Shown piece by piece: positions 1 through 7,573 of a DNA stretch of 13,123 nt. The stretch spans positions 1 to 13,123 of the forward strand of contig CAMPAP010000062.1 in NCBI GenBank assembly GCA_946631935.1, written 5' to 3'. The stretch comes from an uncultured Lachnospiraceae bacterium. GTDB taxonomy: Bacteria > Bacillota > Clostridia > Lachnospirales > Lachnospiraceae. Made by a program: the position numbers and the translations under genes. Numbering within the stretch: position 1 is the first letter of the stretch; each line of letters begins with the position of its first letter. The notes under the pieces are model-generated. The model saw only the letters and a program-made list of their open reading frames with translations. It was not told the origin of the DNA and did not search any database.

Positions 1-2862
1 ATCCTTAAATCTCTTAAGGCTTGAAAGCTCACCTTCGTATACCTGCTCATCGCCTCTTGTGATACGTACCTTGCATCCTCTCTGCATAATACCGTCAAGA
101 ACGTATGAACCTGCGATATTACCGATGGCAGATGCCTTGAAGATCTGTCTTATCTCCGCATGACCGATTATCTTTTCTTCGAATACGGGATCAAGAAGTC
201 CCTTCATGGCACGCTCGATATCCTCGATGGCTTTGTAAATAACATCATAGCATCTGACATCCACGTTCTCGGATTCAGCCTTATCCTGAGCCTGCGAATC
301 GGGTTTTACGTTAAATCCTATAATGATGGCATTGGATGCACCCGCAAGGTTAACATCCGACTCGTTGATGGCACCGACACCGCCGTGGATGACCTTAACG
401 ATGACTTCCTCATTGGAAAGCTTAAGCAGCGACTCCTTGAGAGCTTCGACAGAACCCTGTACATCCGCTTTGATGATAAGATCCAGTTCCTTGAGATTCT
501 CTTCCTTGATCTTGGAGAAGAGATCTTCGAGACTCATACGGCCCTGGGTTTCTGCAAGCTTCTGCTTCTTGTTCTCTGCGGTATATGTATCTGCATAGGA
601 CTTGGCTTCCTTATCGGATTCATGTGCAAGGAATACCTCACCGGCCTCGGGAACTGATGAAAGTCCCAGTATCTCAACAGGTGTTGAGGGAAGAGCGGAC
701 TTAACATTCTCACCCTTGTCATTTATCATGGCACGGACTTTACCGTGTGCTGCACCTGCGGAGACAAAATCTCCGATATGAAGAGTACCTTTTTGTACAA
801 GAATTGTGGCAACGGGACCTCTTCCCTTATCAAGCTGTGCCTCGATGACGACACCTCTTGCCTTTCTGTCGGGATTTGCTTTAAGTTCAAGCACATCCGC
901 AGTAAGAAGTATCATATCAAGAAGGTTATCAAGCCCCTCTCCTGTCTTTGCCGAAACGGGAGCAAATACCGTCGAACCTCCCCAATCCTCGGAGATAAGA
1001 TCATACTCTGAAAGCTCCTGTTTTACCCTGTCGATATTTGCAGAAGGCTTATCGATCTTGTTTACCGCAACGATGATCTCGACTCCTGCTGCCTTGGCAT
1101 GGTTGATCGCTTCCACGGTCTGAGGCATTACGCCGTCATCTGCCGCAACAACAAGGATCGCAATATCGGTAGAGTTGGCACCTCTCATACGCATTGCGGT
1201 AAACGCCTCATGTCCGGGGGTATCAAGGAAAGTGATGGACTTGCCTTTTACATCTACCGTATATGCACCGATAGCCTGGGTGATTCCTCCGGCCTCACGC
1301 TGTGTTACATGTGTTTCTCTTATGGCATCAAGAAGTGAAGTCTTACCGTGATCGACATGTCCCATTACACAGACAACGGGAGGTCTTTCCTTAAGCTTGG
1401 ATTCATCCTCTTCGCCCTCTTTTAAGAGTTCCTCGATAACATTGACCTTAACCTCATGCTCACAGAGGATCTCATACTCCATTGCGATGTTCTCCGCATC
1501 CTCATATGAGAGTTCCTGGTTAAGGGTAACGACCTTACCTGAAAGGAAAAGCTTCTTGATGATATCCGAAGCCTTCATCTTCATCTTTGCGGCAAGATCA
1601 CCTATGGTTATGGTATCGGGAAGTGTAATGACCTTGATGGTCTCTTCAGGCACTTCCTCCACTTTCTTCTCGGGCTTGATGAAACGCCCCGACTTCTTTA
1701 CACGGGTATTTTCCTCTTCGTTATAATTTATATCCTTGTGCTTTACGTTTCTTTCTTCGTTCCTGCGTCTTTGGTCCCTGCCCCCTTTATTTCTTGTAGG
1801 GCCGTCTGAGGTAAAGATCTTGCCCGGGCCGCCATTTCTGCCACTTCCGAAACCGGCTCCCGGCCTTCCATTTGGTCTCTGACCTCCAGGAACACCAGAA
1901 AAGCCCCTGCCAGTATTTGCACCAAAAGAACCGCCCTTCTGAGCAGGCGCCTGGTTTTGGTAATTGTTCGGACGCACGCCCTGGCCCTGTCTGTTATAGC
2001 CGCCCTGGGGTGCTTTGTCATTTTGCTGCGAGCCTTGTCCATTTACGTTTCCTCCGCGGGATCCACCCTGAAATCCGCCCTTTGAACGCTGACCGGGTCT
2101 GTCATTTATACTGATCTGGCGCTGGGTTCTTGATACATCGGCAGCTGCACTGTCTGTATTTCCTGCAGAAGGTGCGGGATTAACGTTTTCAGTCTGTGTC
2201 CGGGCATTTTCCTTAACCGGAGTATTCTTTACTTCAGGTTCGGGCTTGGGTTTTCTTGCTCCCTGAACGTTCTGGGGATCCTGAACCATGTTAACGGAGG
2301 GAGTATCGGAAGGAGCGGTAAGGGGCTTGATGATCCTCCTTACCTCGGGTCTTCCGGAAGAAGGAGTCTGACCGGGTCTTCCTCCCTGGGCAGGTCCTCT
2401 GAGTCCGTCAGAAGGCCTCTGAGAAGCTCTTCCGGGCTGCTGAACAGTCTGGCCGGTATAGGCTCTTCCCTGCTGTCCCTGCTTACCGTTTGTATTATTG
2501 ACGATAATGATGGGCTTTGGTTTTCTTACCGCACCCTGCATTTTACCGTCTGCGGGTTTTTCGGGACTCTTTTCTGCTTTTTTCTCCGCAGGCTTTTCAG
2601 AAGAAGGCTTTTCGGTTTTCTTTTCTGCGGAAACCGCAGGAGTTTTTCCGGCTTCTTTATTTTCGGAGGCAGCCTTCCTGGTCTCTTCTTTGGCTGTCTG
2701 GCCACCCTTTCCTATTTTCGCCTTGATCTTATCCGCATCTTCTTCGGAAACCGAATTGGATGCAGTCTGGGCCTCAATACCGAGATCCGCAGCTGCTTTG
2801 AGCACTTCACTGCTCTCAATTCCAAGATCTTTTGCGATTGCATAAATTCGAACTTTTGCCAT
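1..2862 (-). CDS. infB: Translation initiation factor IF-2 (C-terminus cut by window edge)
   Basis: IF-2 is the GTPase that places initiator tRNA on the 30S subunit and promotes subunit joining. The frame is open from the ATG at 2862 to the window edge, giving 954 residues; about 30-40 C-terminal residues should be missing. An IF2_N domain lies at residues 1-50. A disordered, low-complexity linker follows to about 400: first K/E/P-rich, then Q/P/R-rich, then R/G/N/Q-rich at 250-374. A second IF2_N-like domain is at about 406-465. The GTPase motifs are GHVDHGKT (501-508), DTPGHEAF (547-554), NKID (601-604) and SAKTGEG (from 637), followed by beta-barrel and C-terminal domains. The ribosome binding site GAGGAGG lies inside the last codons of ylxQ, only 3 bp upstream, so the two are probably translationally coupled. 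The protein is longer than B. subtilis IF-2 because of the linker. Confidence 0.97.
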   Translation of the reverse strand, partial: MAKVRIYAIAKDLGIESSEVLKAAADLGIEAQTASNSVSEEDADKIKAKIGKGGQTAKEETRKAASENKEAGKTPAVSAEKKTEKPSSEKPAEKKAEKSPEKPADGKMQGAVRKPKPIIIVNNTNGKQGQQGRAYTGQTVQQPGRASQRPSDGLRGPAQGGRPGQTPSSGRPEVRRIIKPLTAPSDTPSVNMVQDPQNVQGARKPKPEPEVKNTPVKENARTQTENVNPAPSAGNTDSAAADVSRTQRQISINDRPGQRSKGGFQGGSRGGNVNGQGSQQNDKAPQGGYNRQGQGVRPNNYQNQAPAQKGGSFGANTGRGFSGVPGGQRPNGRPGAGFGSGRNGGPGKIFTSDGPTRNKGGRDQRRRNEERNVKHKDINYNEEENTRVKKSGRFIKPEKKVEEVPEETIKVITLPDTITIGDLAAKMKMKASDIIKKLFLSGKVVTLNQELSYEDAENIAMEYEILCEHEVKVNVIEELLKEGEEDESKLKERPPVVCVMGHVDHGKTSLLDAIRETHVTQREAGGITQAIGAYTVDVKGKSITFLDTPGHEAFTAMRMRGANSTDIAILVVAADDGVMPQTVEAINHAKAAGVEIIVAVNKIDKPSANIDRVKQELSEYDLISEDWGGSTVFAPVSAKTGEGLDNLLDMILLTADVLELKANPDRKARGVVIEAQLDKGRGPVATILVQKGTLHIGDFVSAGAAHGKVRAMINDKGENVKSALPSTPVEILGLSSVPEAGEVFLAHESDKEAKSYADTYTAENKKQKLAETQGRMSLEDLFSKIKEENLKELDLIIKADVQGSVEALKESLLKLSNEEVIVKVIHGGVGAINESDVNLAGASNAIIIGFNVKPDSQAQDKAESENVDVRCYDVIYKAIEDIERAMKGLLDPVFEEKIIGHAEIRQIFKASAIGNIAGSYVLDGIMQRGCKVRITRGDEQVYEGELSSLKRFKD

Positions 2863-2865
2863 TAA

Positions 2866-3183
2866 TTAAAAATCCTCCTCAAATAAATCCGGTGCCGTTT
2901 TCATTATCGCCCGGCACAAACCTTCATCCTTAACAGCAAGTGCACTCCTGAGATCCTTTCCGACAGCCCTTCCAAGAGTTTCCCTGTCGGCATATTCAGC
3001 AAACGGCACTTCATAATACCTGCATTTATCCTTATACATCTTCTTGGAACCTTCGGATGCATCGGAAGCTATGATGACACACATGGCGCTTCCGTCGCGG
3101 ATGCTTTCAAGGACCTGTGTCTCACCGCCTGCAATATGTCCGCCCTTCTGGGCTATTCCAAGATATGATAAAACCTTGTCTAT
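2866..3183 (-). CDS. ylxQ: YlxQ, L7Ae/eL8-family RNA-binding protein, apparent ATA start
   Basis: This is a small L7Ae-like protein; the family binds kink-turn RNA, and bacterial YlxQ is carried in the nusA-infB operon. From codon 3183 the reading is 105 residues beginning (I/M)DKVLSYLGIAQKGGHIAGGE, the usual family N-terminus. Between the in-frame TGA at 3235-3237 and the first ATG at 3084 there is no ATG, GTG, TTG or CTG in this frame. Starting at that ATG would leave 72 residues and delete the N-terminal 33. A GGGAGGA ribosome binding site ends 7 nt before ATA 3183, so ATA is the most likely start; the preceding ACG is less well spaced. The gene begins 19 bp after ylxR and ends 3 bp before infB. 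Family assignment is good. The start codon is inference, and a base-call error (ATG read as ATA) is the main alternative. Confidence 0.85.
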   Translation of the reverse strand: MDKVLSYLGIAQKGGHIAGGETQVLESIRDGSAMCVIIASDASEGSKKMYKDKCRYYEVPFAEYADRETLGRAVGKDLRSALAVKDEGLCRAIMKTAPDLFEEDF

Positions 3184-3190
3184 CGTGGGG

Positions 3191-3197
3191 TCCTCCC
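3191..3197 (-). promoter_or_regulatory. Shine-Dalgarno that fixes the ylxQ start
   Basis: The minus strand reads GGGAGGA, then CCCCACG (7 nt), then ATA GAC AAG. The spacing is ideal for initiation at the ATA at 3183-3181. The ATG at 3194-3192 overlaps this ribosome binding site and lies in the ylxR frame, so it cannot be the ylxQ start. Confidence 0.75.
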
Positions 3198-3202
3198 ATA
3201 AA

Positions 3203-3469
3203 CTAAGCCAAAGCGCTTTTAATGTGATCGGATATCAGCTTTATGCTTTCAGGCGGCACGCTCATCTTAAGGGTTCTTTCAAACCCGTGCTTTTTTATGG
3301 CATTTTCAAGACACTCTTCGGAAAAACAGATATATGCTCCTCTTCCGTTCAAACGCCCTGTTTCATCCGGAAGGATCTCACCGGAAGATGTTTTTACTAT
3401 CCTTAGCATGGATCTTTTATCACGTATGCAGCCACATCCGATACATGTTCTTGGCACTTCGGATCTCAT
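3203..3469 (-). CDS. ylxR: YlxR / RnpM family RNA-binding protein (DUF448)
   Basis: This 88-residue protein belongs to the YlxR (DUF448) family. B. subtilis YlxR has been described as a nucleoid/RNase P-associated RNA-binding regulator (RnpM). The family signature is visible: RTCIGCG at residues 7-13, a basic stretch, then LNGRGAYIC at 40-48 followed by EEC. Length matches the usual 85-100 residues. Its ATG overlaps the nusA stop by one base (TAATG), which implies translational coupling within the rimP-nusA-ylxR-ylxQ-infB operon. The family call is secure. The RNase P role is transferred from Bacillus and not shown by this sequence. Confidence 0.93.
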   Translation of the reverse strand: MRSEVPRTCIGCGCIRDKRSMLRIVKTSSGEILPDETGRLNGRGAYICFSEECLENAIKKHGFERTLKMSVPPESIKLISDHIKSALA

Positions 3470-4722
3470 TATTCTTCAGTTCCTTCGGAAGAGGTCTCAT
3501 CTGCGTTATCATCTGCAGATGCATCTTCAGCAAATTCAGCTTCCGGAGCTTCTTCATAATACTCCTCAGCATCCATATCAATCATTTCACCGCCTTCATA
3601 ATTCTCGTCATATCCTTCCTCGTACTCATCCTCTGAATACTGGTAGTCCTCATAACGGAATCCTACGGCATCCTTAGCCTGTGACTCTGACTTGATATCG
3701 ATCTTGTATCCGGTAAGACGTGCAGCAAGTCTTGCATTCTGTCCTTCCTTACCGATGGCAAGTGAAAGCTGGTCATCGGGAACTACAACCTTGGCAGTCT
3801 TCTCATAGGGATCTGCAAAAACAGCCTGGACAGATGCGGGAGAAAGTGCGTTCTGAACAAAGTTTCCGGGGTTCTCATCCCAGCATACGATATCGATCTT
3901 CTCATCATTTAATTCGCTTACGACAGCACCTACTCTGTCGCCGTTCATACCTACGCATGCACCCACGGGATCCACGTCAGGATTGTTGCTCCAGACAGCT
4001 ATCTTGGATCTGCTTCCGGGCTCACGTGCAATGCTTCTGATCTCAACGGTTCCGTCTGCAATCTCTGCAACTTCATTTTCAAACAGACATCTTACAAGTT
4101 CCGGATGAGTACGGCTTACGCTGATGCGGGGGCCCTTGGGAGTTGACTTTACATCAAGGACATAGACCTTAAGTCTGTCTCCGTTCTTGTATCTCTCACC
4201 GGGGATCATCTCAGACTCCGCAAGAAGTCCGTCAGCCTTACCGAGGTTAAGGGTTACATTGCCTCCGCTGTAGTGACCCACAACACCTGTAACAACATTT
4301 TTCTTGCTTCCGGAGAACTGATCGAATATTGCATGTCTTTCTTCCTCACGAAGCTTCTGAAGAATGACATTCTTTGCACTCATGGCTGCGATACGGGTAA
4401 GCTCGCTTGATCTTATGTCCACCTGGACCACATCGCCGATCTGGGCATCGGGAGCGATGGCCCTGGCATCATCAAGTGATATCTCCAAAAGAGAGTCCAT
4501 AACATCTTCGGCAGTCTCAACAACTTCCTTTTCTTCATAAACCCTGAAGTCACCGGTATCGCGATTTACCTCGGCGCGGATGTTCTTGATATTTTCTTTT
4601 CTGCCGTACATATTTCTGCATCCCGAAACAAGGGCATTCTCTATAGCCTCGAAGATCGATTCCTTGTCAATGCCTTTTTCCTTTGCAAGCAGATTAAGAC
4701 TCTCAATAAGTTCGGTGTTCAT
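3469..4722 (-). CDS. nusA: Transcription termination/antitermination protein NusA
   Basis: NusA binds RNA polymerase and nascent RNA and modulates pausing, intrinsic termination and antitermination. The 417-residue protein has an N-terminal polymerase-binding domain (about 1-125), an S1 domain (about 135-205) and two KH domains with GxxG loops GMNG at 258-261 and GKEG at 324-327. From about residue 355 to the end it carries a tail of 63 residues made mainly of D, E, Y, A and S. B. subtilis NusA is shorter and lacks E. coli-type acidic repeat domains, so this acidic tail is an added element. The ATG follows a 26-nt purine-only tract (4722-4747) that includes the ribosome binding site. The gene lies 39 bp downstream of rimP and overlaps ylxR by one base. 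Confidence 0.97.
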   Translation of the reverse strand: MNTELIESLNLLAKEKGIDKESIFEAIENALVSGCRNMYGRKENIKNIRAEVNRDTGDFRVYEEKEVVETAEDVMDSLLEISLDDARAIAPDAQIGDVVQVDIRSSELTRIAAMSAKNVILQKLREEERHAIFDQFSGSKKNVVTGVVGHYSGGNVTLNLGKADGLLAESEMIPGERYKNGDRLKVYVLDVKSTPKGPRISVSRTHPELVRCLFENEVAEIADGTVEIRSIAREPGSRSKIAVWSNNPDVDPVGACVGMNGDRVGAVVSELNDEKIDIVCWDENPGNFVQNALSPASVQAVFADPYEKTAKVVVPDDQLSLAIGKEGQNARLAARLTGYKIDIKSESQAKDAVGFRYEDYQYSEDEYEEGYDENYEGGEMIDMDAEEYYEEAPEAEFAEDASADDNADETSSEGTEE

Positions 4723-4761
4723 TTTCTTTTTTTCCTTTTCCTTTCTTAATAAAAGATTGTT

Positions 4762-5259
4762 TTAAAAATCAAGTGCAAGTTTTATCTGTGCTATGTCGTC
4801 CCTGTTCCAGACAGTGACTCTTCCGGTCTCAGCATCTTTTATGGTGACCGCTTTTTCATCAAACGATTCAAGTATTCCCGCAATGGCCTTGGACTTCACA
4901 CTGGAGCTTTCATCCTCACAGATCACCATGGACTTGTAAAAATGGATCTCGATCTCTTTTCCCAGAGATCTTTCCAAATGCCTGTCCTTGGTAAGAGTTC
5001 TTCCCAGTCCGGGACTTGAAACTTCAAGAATGTACTGGTCTTTTATAAAATCCTCTTCATCCAGCCTCTTTTCAAAAGCCCTGCTTACATTCTCGCAGTC
5101 ATCTATCGTGACACCGCCGTCCTTGTCGATATAGGCTCTGAGATATCTCTCTCCGTCTTCAAGGACATATTCCACATCAAAAATGCTGACTCCAAGACTT
5201 TCGGTTACAGGAACAAGTATCTCTTCGGCCTTAGCAGCTATGTTTTCGGACTTTCCCAT
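4762..5259 (-). CDS. rimP: Ribosome maturation factor RimP
   Basis: RimP assists maturation of the 30S subunit. The chosen start, ATG at 5259, gives 165 residues beginning MGKSENIAAK and has GGGAGG about 5 nt upstream. A further upstream ATG (5391) would add 44 unrelated residues and overlap the preceding epimerase gene, so it is rejected. Family landmarks are the N-terminal half with FDVEYV and YLRAYIDKDGG, the conserved EVSSPGLGR at residues 79-87, and a C-terminal SH3-like domain ending near the stop. It is the first gene of the nusA-infB operon, as in other Firmicutes, and is preceded by its own promoter and a leader hairpin (5281-5305). Confidence 0.96.
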   Translation of the reverse strand: MGKSENIAAKAEEILVPVTESLGVSIFDVEYVLEDGERYLRAYIDKDGGVTIDDCENVSRAFEKRLDEEDFIKDQYILEVSSPGLGRTLTKDRHLERSLGKEIEIHFYKSMVICEDESSSVKSKAIAGILESFDEKAVTIKDAETGRVTVWNRDDIAQIKLALDF

Positions 5260-5280
5260 AATCGCCTCCCAACAAACAAG

Positions 5281-5305
5281 TAAGAGTGGCGCTTGGCCAC
5301 TCTTA
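5281..5305 (-). terminator. Leader hairpin of the rimP-nusA operon, candidate attenuator
   Basis: A perfect 10-bp inverted repeat, TAAGAGTGGC / GCCACTCTTA, encloses a 5-nt loop (5291-5295). On the minus strand it is followed by CTTGTTTGTT, a T-rich tract broken by G residues, and then by the rimP ribosome binding site. It lies between the predicted promoter (5326-5352) and the rimP ATG, so it sits in the leader. Weak, interrupted U-tracts are typical of NusA-dependent terminators, and B. subtilis nusA is known to autoregulate through such a leader terminator. It could also terminate transcription arriving from the epimerase gene. Confidence 0.7.
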
Positions 5306-5325
5306 CGATCAACTACATATGATAA

Positions 5326-5352
5326 TTTATACCCTGAAGGGCTGTGTGTCAA
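5326..5352 (-). promoter_or_regulatory. Sigma-A-type promoter of the rimP-nusA-infB operon
   Basis: The minus strand carries a consensus -35 TTGACA (5352-5347) and a -10 TATAAA (5331-5326) with 15 bp between them. TAAATT, two bases further on, gives 17 bp. It starts 14 bp past the epimerase stop and predicts a transcript start near 5319, about 60 nt upstream of rimP, with the hairpin inside the leader. Confidence 0.65.
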
Positions 5353-5365
5353 GGATAAATCGCAT

Positions 5366-6394
5366 TCACACCATTTCCCGTGCTTTATCACAAGCTGCGA
5401 TCACCCTGTCACACCACTCATTAAATTCGGGGTCTAAAGTCTGACACTCCGGATGGGAAAGCACATAGTCAAGTGCGATCCTTACTCCCGTATCAAATCT
5501 GACATGTGTTGTCATGTCAGGAACAAGGCGTTTAATCTTACTGTTGTCGAATACAACGGATACTGATTTATCTCCAAGAAGGGATCCCGTAAAATCAAAT
5601 CCGTACTTATCACCGGCTGCGCGCAGAAAATCAGTGGAGACATGATAAGCATTAAGCTTAACTGAAAGCGCATCAGCTATGGTCTCATATATCTGATCCC
5701 AGGTAAGGACTTCATCGGATGTGATCTGGAAAGCCTCACCTATGGCATGGCGGTTACCCATAAGTCCTGTATAGCCTATGGCAAAATCTCCGTTCCAGGT
5801 AAGAGTCCAGAGGCTGCTTCCGTCTCCCTGGATGATGACGGGCTTTCCTTCCATCATTCTTTTTATGACCTGGTAAAATCCCTTCTTTCCGTGAACTCCG
5901 AGAGGTACATTCCTCTCATCATATGTATGGCTGGGACGTACTATGGTAACGGGGAATCCTTCTTCCTTATACTTTTTCATAAGGAATTCCTCGCACGCTA
6001 TCTTGTCCCTTGAATACTGCCAGTAAGGATTGGCAAGCGCAGTGCCTTCGGTAATGATATAATTCGACGCAGGCTTATGGTAAGCCGAAGCCGAGCTTAT
6101 ATATATGTACTGCTTTGTCCTGCCTTTAAAAAGTCTGTAATCTCTTTCAACCTGTGATACCGTAAATCCGATGAATTCACACACGCAGTCAAAAGTCAGA
6201 TCTCCGAGTTTTTCGGATACCGCATCTTCGTCATTTATATCAGCGGTGACTGTATGAACTCCTTCAGGGATAACGTCACTCCTGTTTCCTCTGTTAAGAA
6301 CCCATACTTCCCATACGGGATCCGATGCAAGTTTTTTGACTATTGCAGTGCTGATGGTTCCTGTTCCGCCGATAAAAAGCGCTCTTTTTTTCAT
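5366..6394 (-). CDS. NAD(P)-dependent epimerase/dehydratase-like (atypical SDR) protein
   Basis: The protein has 342 residues with an extended/atypical short-chain dehydrogenase fold. An N-terminal Rossmann motif FIGGTGTIS (residues 7-15) follows a short strand. ADIND (51-55) fits the cofactor-adenine region. YISSASAY (98-105) precedes the catalytic-type YSRDK at 127-131 (YxxxK). VRPSHTY follows the substrate-loop region, with a C-terminal substrate-binding half. This resembles proteins annotated as NAD-dependent epimerase/dehydratase or CSP41-like, but the substrate cannot be read from the sequence. Start: ATG at 6394 (MKKRALFIGG) has AGGAG 6 nt upstream; an upstream in-frame ATG at 6469 adds 25 residues not expected of the fold. 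It stands alone between gpx and the rimP operon, with 113 bp upstream. A role in sugar-nucleotide or cell-surface metabolism is only a guess. Confidence 0.88.
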   Translation of the reverse strand: MKKRALFIGGTGTISTAIVKKLASDPVWEVWVLNRGNRSDVIPEGVHTVTADINDEDAVSEKLGDLTFDCVCEFIGFTVSQVERDYRLFKGRTKQYIYISSASAYHKPASNYIITEGTALANPYWQYSRDKIACEEFLMKKYKEEGFPVTIVRPSHTYDERNVPLGVHGKKGFYQVIKRMMEGKPVIIQGDGSSLWTLTWNGDFAIGYTGLMGNRHAIGEAFQITSDEVLTWDQIYETIADALSVKLNAYHVSTDFLRAAGDKYGFDFTGSLLGDKSVSVVFDNSKIKRLVPDMTTHVRFDTGVRIALDYVLSHPECQTLDPEFNEWCDRVIAACDKAREMV

Positions 6395-6428
6395 ATCCCG
6401 CTCCTTTCTTAAATGATATTGCGGATAC

Positions 6429-6434
6429 ATTATA
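6429..6434 (-). promoter_or_regulatory. Possible -10 element of the epimerase-like gene
   Basis: A perfect TATAAT lies on the minus strand 34 bp upstream of the ATG at 6394, with AGGAG at 6405-6401 between them. No good -35 is present at 16-18 bp (the best is TTTTGG), so the promoter is either weak, activator-dependent or not real. Confidence 0.4.
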
Positions 6435-6507
6435 AGTATACAGTTTGTGCCCAAAAGCAGTATCCTCATTTATTGTCATGGGACTTACTGTTTTTGTACT
6501 TCATTAC

Positions 6508-7053
6508 TTAAAGGAGCTTTTCAACTTCATTTCTGACTTCATCCATATCCATGGTGGGCTCGAACCTTGCAACGACCCTGCCCTCACGGTCAATAAGAAA
6601 CTTGGTGAAATTCCACTTGATATAAGCCTTATCACCGAATGCCTTGTTATTCATGTCAGTGAATTTCTTAAGAGCTCCTGCCTTAAGACCCTTGCCGAAT
6701 CCTTCAAAAGGAATCTCCTTTGCAAGATACACAAACAAAGGATCTGCAGAGTCTCCGTTAACATCGATCTTGGCAAACTGAGGAAACTCCGTACCAAACT
6801 TCATGGTGCAGAATTCATGGATCTCATCCTCCGAACCGGGAGCCTGATTTGCAAACTGGTTGCAGGGAAAATCCAGGATCTCAAATCCCTTATCCCTGAA
6901 GTCCTTGTACATAGCTTCAAGCGGCTCATAATGAGGAGTAAATCCGCAGCCTGTTGCCGTGTTTACAATAAGAAGAACCTTGCCTTCGTAATCCTTAAGA
7001 CTTACATTTTCTCCCTTTCTGTCCTTAACGGTGAAATCATATACGTTTGCCAT
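6508..7053 (-). CDS. gpx: Glutathione peroxidase-family (Cys-type) thiol peroxidase
   Basis: This 181-residue protein of the GPx family reduces hydroperoxides. Bacterial Cys-type members usually draw electrons from thioredoxin rather than glutathione. The catalytic set is present: Cys36 in NTATGCGFTP, Gln66 in FPCNQF, and Trp147-Asn148 in KWNFTKF. Cys82 (EFCTMKF) matches the resolving-cysteine position known from yeast Gpx3 (Cys36/Cys82), which supports a disulfide cycle. The peroxidatic residue is encoded as cysteine, not selenocysteine. The ATG lies 24 bp after the ohrR stop, with AAGGAG in the gap, so it should be co-transcribed with ohrR and controlled by it. No clear terminator is visible after the stop. 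Confidence 0.95.
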   Translation of the reverse strand: MANVYDFTVKDRKGENVSLKDYEGKVLLIVNTATGCGFTPHYEPLEAMYKDFRDKGFEILDFPCNQFANQAPGSEDEIHEFCTMKFGTEFPQFAKIDVNGDSADPLFVYLAKEIPFEGFGKGLKAGALKKFTDMNNKAFGDKAYIKWNFTKFLIDREGRVVARFEPTMDMDEVRNEVEKLL

Positions 7054-7077
7054 AGTCCTTTCTCCTTTTCTTAAATA

Positions 7078-7527
7078 TCAGTCATTGTTTTCCATGTGCG
7101 CAAGAGCTTTGTAGGTAAGAGCGTAAAGTGTTTTGAATTCATCCTCGGAAAGTCCGACGATCTTAGCCATCTTTGCGGGAATCCCGGACGCCTTTTCTCT
7201 GAGCTTTTCTCCGGAAGCCGTAAGCGAAAGGGTAAGAAGTCTTTCATCTTCAGCAGAGCGCTTTCTTTTGATATAGCCTGACTGCTCCAGCCTTTTAAGG
7301 ACAGGGGTCAGAGTTCCGTAATCAAGATGCAGACACTCGGACAGCTCCTTTGAAGAAACCTCATCCTTCTCCCACATGACCATCATGGTTATGTACTGGG
7401 TGTATGTAAGGCCGAGTTCTTTGAGGAAGGGACCGTACTGTCTGACCAGTTCCTTGGAACATGCATACAGGGGAAAGCATACCTGGTTGCAGAGTTTAAG
7501 ACTTTCGTATCCCGGATTTTTTTTCAC
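7078..7527 (-). CDS. ohrR: OhrR-type MarR-family peroxide-sensing repressor
   Basis: This 149-residue winged-helix regulator resembles Bacillus OhrR. OhrR-type repressors leave DNA when an N-terminal cysteine is oxidised by organic hydroperoxide. That residue is Cys17 in CNQVCFPLYACS (12 residues from Cys13 to Ser24), with the conserved Tyr pair in LTYTQY. The recognition helix region reads DYGTLTPVLKRLEQ, followed by the wing with KRSAEDER, both typical. Additional cysteines at 13 and 22 could allow a 2-Cys mechanism or simple S-thiolation. The start is GTG at 7527, preceded by AGGTGAT. The gene is the first of an ohrR-gpx pair rather than next to ohr, its usual partner. The promoter and repeats just upstream suggest autoregulation. 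Confidence 0.92.
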   Translation of the reverse strand: MKKNPGYESLKLCNQVCFPLYACSKELVRQYGPFLKELGLTYTQYITMMVMWEKDEVSSKELSECLHLDYGTLTPVLKRLEQSGYIKRKRSAEDERLLTLSLTASGEKLREKASGIPAKMAKIVGLSEDEFKTLYALTYKALAHMENND

Positions 7528-7548
7528 TTTGGATCACCTCGTTTGCTT

Positions 7549-7573
7549 TTGCGCAATTTACTTGTGTGCAATT
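7549..7573 (-). promoter_or_regulatory. Candidate OhrR operator upstream of ohrR
   Basis: Read on the plus strand, G(C/T)GCAATT occurs twice exactly 15 bp apart (7551-7558 and 7566-7573), and TTGCGCAA (7549-7556) is a perfect 8-bp palindrome. The repeats begin next to the -10 and cover the predicted transcript start, a position suited to repression. Bacillus OhrR sites are AT-rich palindromes with TACAATT-like half-sites; AATTGC here is related but not identical. The binding claim is inference. Confidence 0.5.

Noticed and set aside
160..657. 165-residue plus-strand ORF and other long antisense ORFs over infB
   Set aside because: They are antisense to well-supported IF-2 coding sequence and show no family features or ribosome binding sites.
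4722..4747. 26-nt purine-only tract upstream of nusA, considered as a triplex or slippage element
   Set aside because: It is adequately explained as an A/G-rich ribosome binding region of an AT-leaning Firmicute, with no mirror symmetry of note.
5260..5391. N-terminal extension of RimP by 44 residues from the ATG at 5391
   Set aside because: It would overlap the epimerase gene end and read through the promoter and leader hairpin. The ATG at 5259 has a good ribosome binding site and the family length.
6508..7053. Selenocysteine GPx
   Set aside because: The peroxidatic position 36 is a normal cysteine codon, and no in-frame TGA is present.
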